DNA of 64,000 nucleotides from Davidsoniella eucalypti (lineage: Eukaryota > Ascomycota > Sordariomycetes > Microascales > Ceratocystidaceae), in assembly GCA_004009845.1 (NCBI GenBank), contig RMBW01000104.1:1-64000 (forward strand). Direction: 5' to 3'. Below are positions 58,246 to 64,000 of this stretch, one piece after another. Made by a program: the position numbers and the translations under genes. The notes under the pieces are model-generated. The model searched no databases and was not told where the DNA came from. It saw nothing but the letters and a program-made list of their open reading frames with translations. The first letter of the stretch is position 1; each line of letters opens with the position of its first letter.

Positions 58246-59338
58246 TTTCACCACTTCGTGGGCCGCACCAATTCCCGGGCCACTTTTCCAGACTACCTAA
58301 CTTGCAACCCTCATAACTCCACGAAAAAGTGGCCAAATCAGTTACTTCTACTCGGAATCCGATGCACTACTTGCATCTATCTCTTCTGGGCAGGTCATTG
58401 CATTGTGGCCGGCCTTCCGACAAATGCCACAGTGCCGTGTGCTCGTTTTGCGCCGCTTCGGCGACCCCTCCCCCGCACCTTTGTCTCGTCCTTCCTACTC
58501 AACAACGCCCTTTTCCACCAAAAGCTGGGTGGCTTCCTCACCGGTAAGAGGTCCCGAATCCTGTAATTGGGTTCTTTTGACCCGACGGCGTTTCGAGAGG
58601 GCTTCGTTAGCCTCTCGAAGTGCCTTGACCTCACTGGCCAAAAGTGTAAGCTGGTGGTTAACAGCTACCGTAGCCTTGGCCAATTGGTCAACAGAGGTTA
58701 AAATCGGTGTTGGAGAGCTTCCTTGGTGCCTGGTCACTCGATCCTTGATGAGAGTCGACTGTGAAATGGCCCCCAAAGCCCGTCTCGTCGAAGTTGTAGA
58801 AATCGTAGTCCTAGATAGCGTACTTCGCACGCATGTTGGTGACCAAACGGAACCACGTGTCCAACACATGGGGATCTTCTTGCAAGGCGAGAGAAACGCG
58901 TACGGAGCTCTGGCTGTCGTGCAACAAAGCGGTCGGTTCCGACGAGTTGAAGGCCGCGTATCTCCAGCAAACGATTGGCCATATCTTTTAAGTCAACCCT
59001 CCAGGGGGAAAACCCTCTTGCATCTAGCTGGAAGATATATTGAACAATCGACTCCTTTTCACTCGGGGTCAAAATCGGCAAGCCGTGGGTTCTATCGGCA
59101 TCAAAGGCTCTTCCAGCTATTCTGTACTGGAGCGTCGTTCGTGGGACATCGAATAGCTTTACGAGCTTTCAAATACTCAATCGCGGTGTCATTCGATTTG
59201 CCTCAATCGCAAGAATTATTTAAGACTTGAGGAGAAAGTTTGGCATCGTAAGTGCGTAAGTAAACTCGTCTTGAAGTTGGAGTGGTGGTGGTGGGGAAAA
59301 GTGGCCCGGGAATTGGTGCGGCCCGCGAAGTGGTGAAA
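58246..59338 (-). mobile_element. Non-autonomous pogo/Fot-type transposon, copy B (inverted)
   Basis: A 1093-bp unit opposite in orientation to copy A, flanked by TA (58244-58245 and 59339-59340). Its inverted ends are about 44 bp: TTTCACCACTTCG followed by a GGCCGCACCAATTCCCGGG stretch and CCACTTTTCC. Both ends carry a 16-bp stretch that both ends of copy A lack. Inside, the minus strand encodes the same helix-turn-helix, the same in-frame TAG before DYDFYNFDETGF and the same jump to the C-terminal part. So the internal deletion predates the two insertions. A 20-bp stretch after TTTCTCTC is missing relative to copy A. Confidence 0.88.
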
Positions 59339-59339
59339 T

Positions 59340-59894
59340 ACGTTATATATTGAGCAAGTGCTTTAGCCTTGCCAATTATATTTTTAAATTGTAATTTTTT
59401 TTACATACATATGCCTAACACTTACATATAGCTCTATAGCTCCATAAGATAAATGAATTAAAAAAAAAAGTATATACACTAGGATATCTGTAAACGAGGA
59501 GGCGGATAAGCTAGGCAACAGCAGTGAACCCACACCTAGGACAATCTAGGTATAACTTTTGATTAATTATCAAGTTTTTCATAGTGTTAGGCCACTTCAT
59601 AGATGGTCTTGGTTATGTACATCGTTGGTGGTGGAGGAAATAAAGTATAGGAAAGAGATTTTAAGTGATGTCTTGTTATTTAGAATGGCAATTTATAGAA
59701 TACCAGCGGCTTCGACAACTACCTTCCAATAGACAAGAATAAAAGAGTTTCTTTCATACATGTAGTCTCCGCAAATCATAGCATTCGTTTCTCGTTTCCA
59801 TGCTGAGCGCGCTGTTTGCGTATATCTCATCCAATGGCTTACCAATATATAGTACCCAAGAGCCATGGCACGTAAGGTCATCTATCAAGATACA
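59340..59894. other. AT-rich spacer
   Basis: No gene. It carries a copy of the short dispersed repeat (ATAGCTCTATAGCTCCATAA at about 59427) and an A-run. It also holds the 3' flank of the hydrolase gene. Confidence 0.45.
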
Positions 59895-61127
59895 TTACTG
59901 CTCTGAGCTAGATTCCGATACTGAACGTTCCATAACAAAGGGGAGCACCCGTTTTGCTATTGACGAGTTCACCGAGTCTGAGCTGCTGATAGATGTTTGC
60001 CATTCTGGATCGATCCAACTACGGATAATGTCGACTGCCGCAGCATATTCTTCCCAGACGCTTAGTTTTGGGGCCACGGGCATTGGCTTGTCCCAGGCAT
60101 GTTTCTCGTCAAGGACGATTCTATGGGTGACCTGCTTGTTGAGCGCCTTCATACGAGCGATGAAGCGGAATTCCTCCGCGAGAAGCATATCGTGCTCACA
60201 TAGACAAAAATGGATGGGTGGAAGTGCGGCAACGAGGGCGTCTCCCATTTGTCCGGGAGACAGACGCAGGTCGGCAGCACGCGCAGTCTTGTTGAGATTG
60301 GGATAGATGTAGCTGCAGTCGAAAAGATCTGTCAATGAGGGCGCAAGCGTAAGATCCGGACGCGCGCACGCCCGGCGCTTTTCATCGCGGGAGACAGACC
60401 AGTCGAGGCCGGGGTAAAAGAGAGAGAGACCTGCAATCTTAGGAATGGCTTCGGGCGAGATATCGTAGCCCCAAGCTTTCGGGTCTTGCAAGACAACCCA
60501 CGCTGCCAAGGCCAACGAGCCGCCAGCTGAGAAGCCCGAGAGTACGATCTTATCCGGGTCTATACCGAGGTCTTGTGCGCGAGCAGCAATTTGCACGACA
60601 GCATCTACACAGTCTTCGACTGGCGTAGGGAACGGATAGGCCGGGGCCAGGCGATAGTTGACGCTGAATACGATAGCGCCCATCATCTGCTGGGCGTACG
60701 AAGTCCACAGACGGTCGTCCTGACTGCTCCCGAGCACGAAGCCGCCACCATGGAAGTTAATGATGGCCGGACGAAGCTTCTTCGGTTGCTCAGACGCAGC
60801 TGGCCCCTCGTCGACACCAGAGGCCCATACATCGACCGACAGAACCCGCCGGCCCGGACATGCGCCGAGGGTAGCGTCTAGATGCAAGGCCGACGTAATT
60901 TGGGGCGTGACACACGGCGGCGGAGAGATACACGAAAAGGCCAGACAGGCAGCTGAGCGAAGGGCGTAGGCTCGGGCGGAAAGAAGCCAGCGCGGATACG
61001 AATCCACGCCGGTGGCAAACTCGGAGAAATCAGCTTCGGAGGCGGCCATGAGGGCATCGGGATCTGGCGGTTGAGAGGATGTGGTGGACCGGGCCGAGAT
61101 GCAAGCGCCGATTCCAAGCCAGGACAT
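59895..61127 (-). CDS. Alpha/beta hydrolase, HSL-type esterase/lipase
   Basis: A single intronless frame of 410 residues from the ATG at 61127; an in-frame extension to 61154 begins with TTG. Motifs of the hormone-sensitive-lipase group are clear: oxyanion-hole HGGGFVLGSS, VNYRLAPAYPFPTPVEDC, nucleophile elbow GFSAGGSLAL, an Asp in the CLCEHDMLLAEEF region and a His in EKHAWDKP. The N-terminus (WLGIGACISARS) is not a strong signal peptide. Such enzymes hydrolyse short-chain esters or lactones; the substrate cannot be told from sequence. The Ser-rich tail is probably disordered. It lies just outside the transposon island and shows no sign of decay. Confidence 0.9.
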   Translation of the reverse strand: MSWLGIGACISARSTTSSQPPDPDALMAASEADFSEFATGVDSYPRWLLSARAYALRSAACLAFSCISPPPCVTPQITSALHLDATLGACPGRRVLSVDVWASGVDEGPAASEQPKKLRPAIINFHGGGFVLGSSQDDRLWTSYAQQMMGAIVFSVNYRLAPAYPFPTPVEDCVDAVVQIAARAQDLGIDPDKIVLSGFSAGGSLALAAWVVLQDPKAWGYDISPEAIPKIAGLSLFYPGLDWSVSRDEKRRACARPDLTLAPSLTDLFDCSYIYPNLNKTARAADLRLSPGQMGDALVAALPPIHFCLCEHDMLLAEEFRFIARMKALNKQVTHRIVLDEKHAWDKPMPVAPKLSVWEEYAAAVDIIRSWIDPEWQTSISSSDSVNSSIAKRVLPFVMERSVSESSSEQ

Positions 61128-62267
61128 GGCTACAGAAAGGTGAGAGTGGTGCAAGTATCAAGTAGTAAGCAGACGGAGGACCGGCGGCTTGCTAGGGAAA
61201 TAGACAGTTGGTATCGTACAAGATGGCCTGGAATGTGTCTTGGGTAGAGGAATTCAACTTTGAGTCCGGCTATGATTATAGAGGAATCCAACGTCTACAA
61301 GCGACAAGGTAAGACGAGCGTGTCCAGCACTTGCGGAAAAAGAAGAGGCCGAGAGGAATACGAGATCCGATAAAGCAAAGATAGTACAGACGATGAGCAG
61401 GCAAACGCGAGATTCTAGTAAAGTGACGAGTATTTTTTGTACATCGATATGTCGCGACAAGAAAAGAAAGAGAAAAAGAACGCTGAAATCAATTCAGTAT
61501 CGAAATATGTATATTTTGAAGCACAAAACCTATATGTTTGCTACAATTAGCACAGCAACTACGATATCGAGCAGCAACGAGGTGAGGAAGGGACCTCTCC
61601 AATCTTCATATACTTATGTAACAACGCTGATTTTTAGATTTTACAGTGAGAAAGCATACGTCAACTACAGGGGGTTTTCGCCCCCGTCAGAAGCGGAAGA
61701 GCCTGAAAAAGAGAAGAAAGAAACAGCAACGACCGATCCAAAGGCCCTGGGGCGCAGCGAATCACGCTATCTTATTCTTTTTTTATCCTGTTGAATTTTG
61801 CCGGCTTCGAGGTACACTAGAAGAACAACTATATTTACACATCTTCAGGGAACCAAGAAAAATACCAAAAAATACCAAAAAAAAGAACCCACCCCCGGAA
61901 CGATGTGTTACAGTCGTCCGGCTTTACTGTTGCTTATGGGGAGCCGGTCGAAAGAAGAAAATATGGAAAACCATCACTGTGCAAGGCCTACATGGACACT
62001 CTTTACAGGCCTTGAGAGGCTTAGAATAGCCGCTGGGAAGGCGGCGTGAAACTGTCGATTTAGCTGCCGCAGAAGCCGAATACGATGCAGAGAGGCCTGT
62101 ACACGCTATAGGTAAAACCGCAAAGGCGCTGTAAAATGCGGACCAAGGACCCTTGTCTTTTGATGTAAGTCACGCACGCTTTTTCTAACAAGCCCCATTA
62201 AGAACCATCTGCTCGACTTTTATTATCGCCCATAACTACGTAGGCCGTCTTTATAACCCTTTCAGCA
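61128..62267. other. Intergenic region
   Basis: This holds the promoter of the hydrolase (first 300 nt, minus strand) and then purine-rich sequence. Overlapping frames at 61393-62049 are Lys/Arg/Glu-rich artefacts. No gene is supported. Confidence 0.5.
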
Positions 62268-63047
62268 TTACCACGATGAGGCGACCGACGACGAGGCGAC
62301 CGACATCGAGCCCGTCGACGAACTGAGCTCGTCGTATCCCTTTTCCAGCTTGACATCCTCCTCCTCCGGCGGCGCCAAAAGCTTGGCCTGCGGGACCTCC
62401 AACGCCGCATACTGCTCCCACTGCGGAAAGTAATTGTGTCTCCGGCGCGCGCCAACACCGAAGCCGTGGACAATAACACGGCAGTGGATCGGCAGCTGCC
62501 ACTCCCTCTCGAACTTCGTCTTGCAATACGCCACAGCCTCGGCAGACACATCGTACTGCGGCATCAACTCGGGCGTGACGATCAGGTCGACCGTGAGCAC
62601 TGGCTCGGACGACAAAGTCATCTGGAAGCACTTGACCAACAGCGTTATAGCGCAGGCAAAGCCGGGAAGCAGCACGGAGAGTATGTGCCGCTCGTCACTT
62701 GTGAAGCCCTTCTCGACATCGAATATGCGGCGATAGGGCTCTGGGGTCGTCGTGTGGCCTATATCGCGCATGAAAAAGGTCGGCGGGTAGTCGGAGGTCT
62801 GCGCGATTACGCCTTCGTATCGGCCTGGTATGATGTAGCCGTGTGGATATGTCTTATAGTAGGTAATGCGAGCTTGAGCAACATGGCGGGTAGTGCACTC
62901 GACTATTCACGTGATCAGACAAGGGTTAGGAGGGTTATATCTCTGGAACTGTGTTGTTTTTTTGAGATACATACGTAGTTGAGCCATGCGGCTCCGGTAG
63001 ATGCGGAACACGGGGTCCGCGGAAGTCGTGCTGTTATAGGATTCCAT
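62268..63047 (-). CDS. Unrecognised two-exon protein
   Basis: Minus-strand exons are 63047-62975 and 62902-62268 (72-nt intron with GTATGT donor and AATAG acceptor), giving 235 residues. Exon 1 encodes MESYNSTTSADPVFRIYRSR. Exon 2 includes ITYYKTYPHGYIIPGRYEGV, PPTFFMRDIGH and EPYRRIFDVEKGFTSDERH, a hydrophobic LSVLLPGFACAITLLVKCF, and WQLPIHCRVIVHGFGVG. The end is acidic and then Ser/Val-rich. The splicing, the length and the strand-helix alternation look genuine. The single hydrophobic stretch could be a buried helix or a membrane segment. I recognise no family. Confidence 0.7.
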
Positions 63048-64000
63048 ATTTCGAGCTGGCAATAATAGTGTCAGGATATCTACAGAGAATGTTTACAAAG
63101 AGGACCTGTAGAGCCATCTCAGCATCGCATCTGCCTTGATATATTATGTATTCGTTGACTGCGAAACTCAATGAAGAGCACGGCGTGAATCACGGGCGGG
63201 CATCATCTAGAAGATGTTGGCCATTTGAGATGAACTGGCTACAAAACAATCATCTTTCTCTGTAAATACAAGTTCAGTCTTCATGCCGCAGAGAGTTTAG
63301 GATGAAGAGAGATTGGGCAAACAGACTGAGTCAGACAGAAGAAGAGACACACACGTAGTTATAGAAAGTCTGGGTTTCAGCGCATTTCACACGTTTGACA
63401 AAGCAGTGAAGACAGCCGAACAATGCGAGTTTGGGCGCCAGGTGACACGCGCCATGACTTAGTATACAATCATATCGTAGCTTAGTGGCTCTATACAACT
63501 ATACAGCTGTATATATTGCCGGCCGGGATCGGAGGGTATTGGGTCTATCGTGACTCCGCATCAACTGAAAAGTCAGAAGACAACTGGGCTGAGAAAAAGG
63601 ACAACGGGCGGAGATTACGGCTCTGATGCATAGGAAGCTGAAGCAATGCTTCCTGGATCTTGAGTGACGTCATCGAACCACTTGTTCAGTCTAAAAGTTT
63701 AGCGCCGGTTATATTGTTCCATCCATCCAGTCTTAAGCCCGGTCTGAGGCCCACTGAACTACGGCCCAGATTTTTTTAAGTTGAAACTACAACTAGGCCT
63801 ATTACACAAACAAAGGGCGACTAAAGAGCACAGAGAGTCAGTGTCACCCTGGCTCAGTTACTATAGGTAGTTTGTTGTTTCGGAAGCTGCCAGAACCCTC
63901 TCGTCACAAGCCAGGAACCGAAGGAAAAAAAGCTACCACACGATGCTATAGTCTCGGCAAAAAAGCAAAAGGGCAATAAACTTGCTTAGAAAGCATTGGT
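63048..64000. other. Promoter side and window end
   Basis: The first few hundred bases are the upstream region of the minus-strand gene ending at 63047. I see no further exon up to the window edge. Confidence 0.5.

Noticed and set aside
1..64000. tRNA genes, rRNA, CRISPR-like arrays or a secondary-metabolite cluster
   Set aside because: I read for T-loop/anticodon patterns, regularly spaced repeats and PKS/NRPS/terpene signatures and found none. A covariance-model scan would be needed to exclude small RNAs fully.

Overview
The window reads as chromosomal DNA of a filamentous ascomycete (Pezizomycotina). The genes carry short introns (about 50-310 nt) with GTAWGT-type donors and CTAAC-like branch points. 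Most conserved products are typical of that subphylum: mitochondrial uS2m, kinetochore Nuf2, AP-3 beta, a Bqt4-type nuclear-membrane protein, RhoGDI, the PP2A-like phosphatase Ppg1 and an Egh16-like secreted protein. The sequence does not let me place it to class.

Layout. 2.8-15.8 kb is a housekeeping block: CBS/PB1 protein (mug70-like), uS2m, Nuf2, an unrecognised conserved-looking protein divergent from AP-3 beta, then 3-hydroxyisobutyrate dehydrogenase. 16.7-24.4 kb is accessory: a decayed nucleoside-phosphorylase domain of the fungal NLR type, a large coiled-coil/nuclease-like/kinase-like gene related to the Podospora Spok spore-killer family, a 5'-truncated tandem relative of it, and a LINE relic. 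25.4-41.1 kb is again mostly conserved genes (Bqt4-like, RhoGDI, Ppg1, a disordered nuclear-type protein, Egh16-like), with a gene-poor 5-kb gap at 26.9-31.9 kb. 43.7-59.3 kb is a repeat-rich island. It holds a third, internally deleted Spok-like relic, LINE fragments, two inverted copies of a 1.1-kb non-autonomous pogo/Fot-type DNA transposon, segmental and inverted duplications, a stray last exon of arginine methyltransferase 1, and a small family of secreted proteins (two intact genes, two broken copies). 59.9-63.0 kb has an alpha/beta hydrolase and an unrecognised two-exon gene.

The most interesting system is the Spok-like family. In Podospora one such protein both kills and protects spores: the nuclease-like part is needed for killing and the kinase-like part for resistance. 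Here there is one near-complete copy, one copy that keeps only the kinase-like half, and one relic that has lost the kinase core. Whether any is active is inference. Two conserved genes show -1 frame breaks at short G or C runs: mug70-like twice and the Spok-like gene once. This pattern suggests homopolymer under-calls in the assembly rather than true decay, and should be settled before calling any of these pseudogenes.

I saw no tRNA, rRNA, CRISPR array or recognisable biosynthetic gene cluster.
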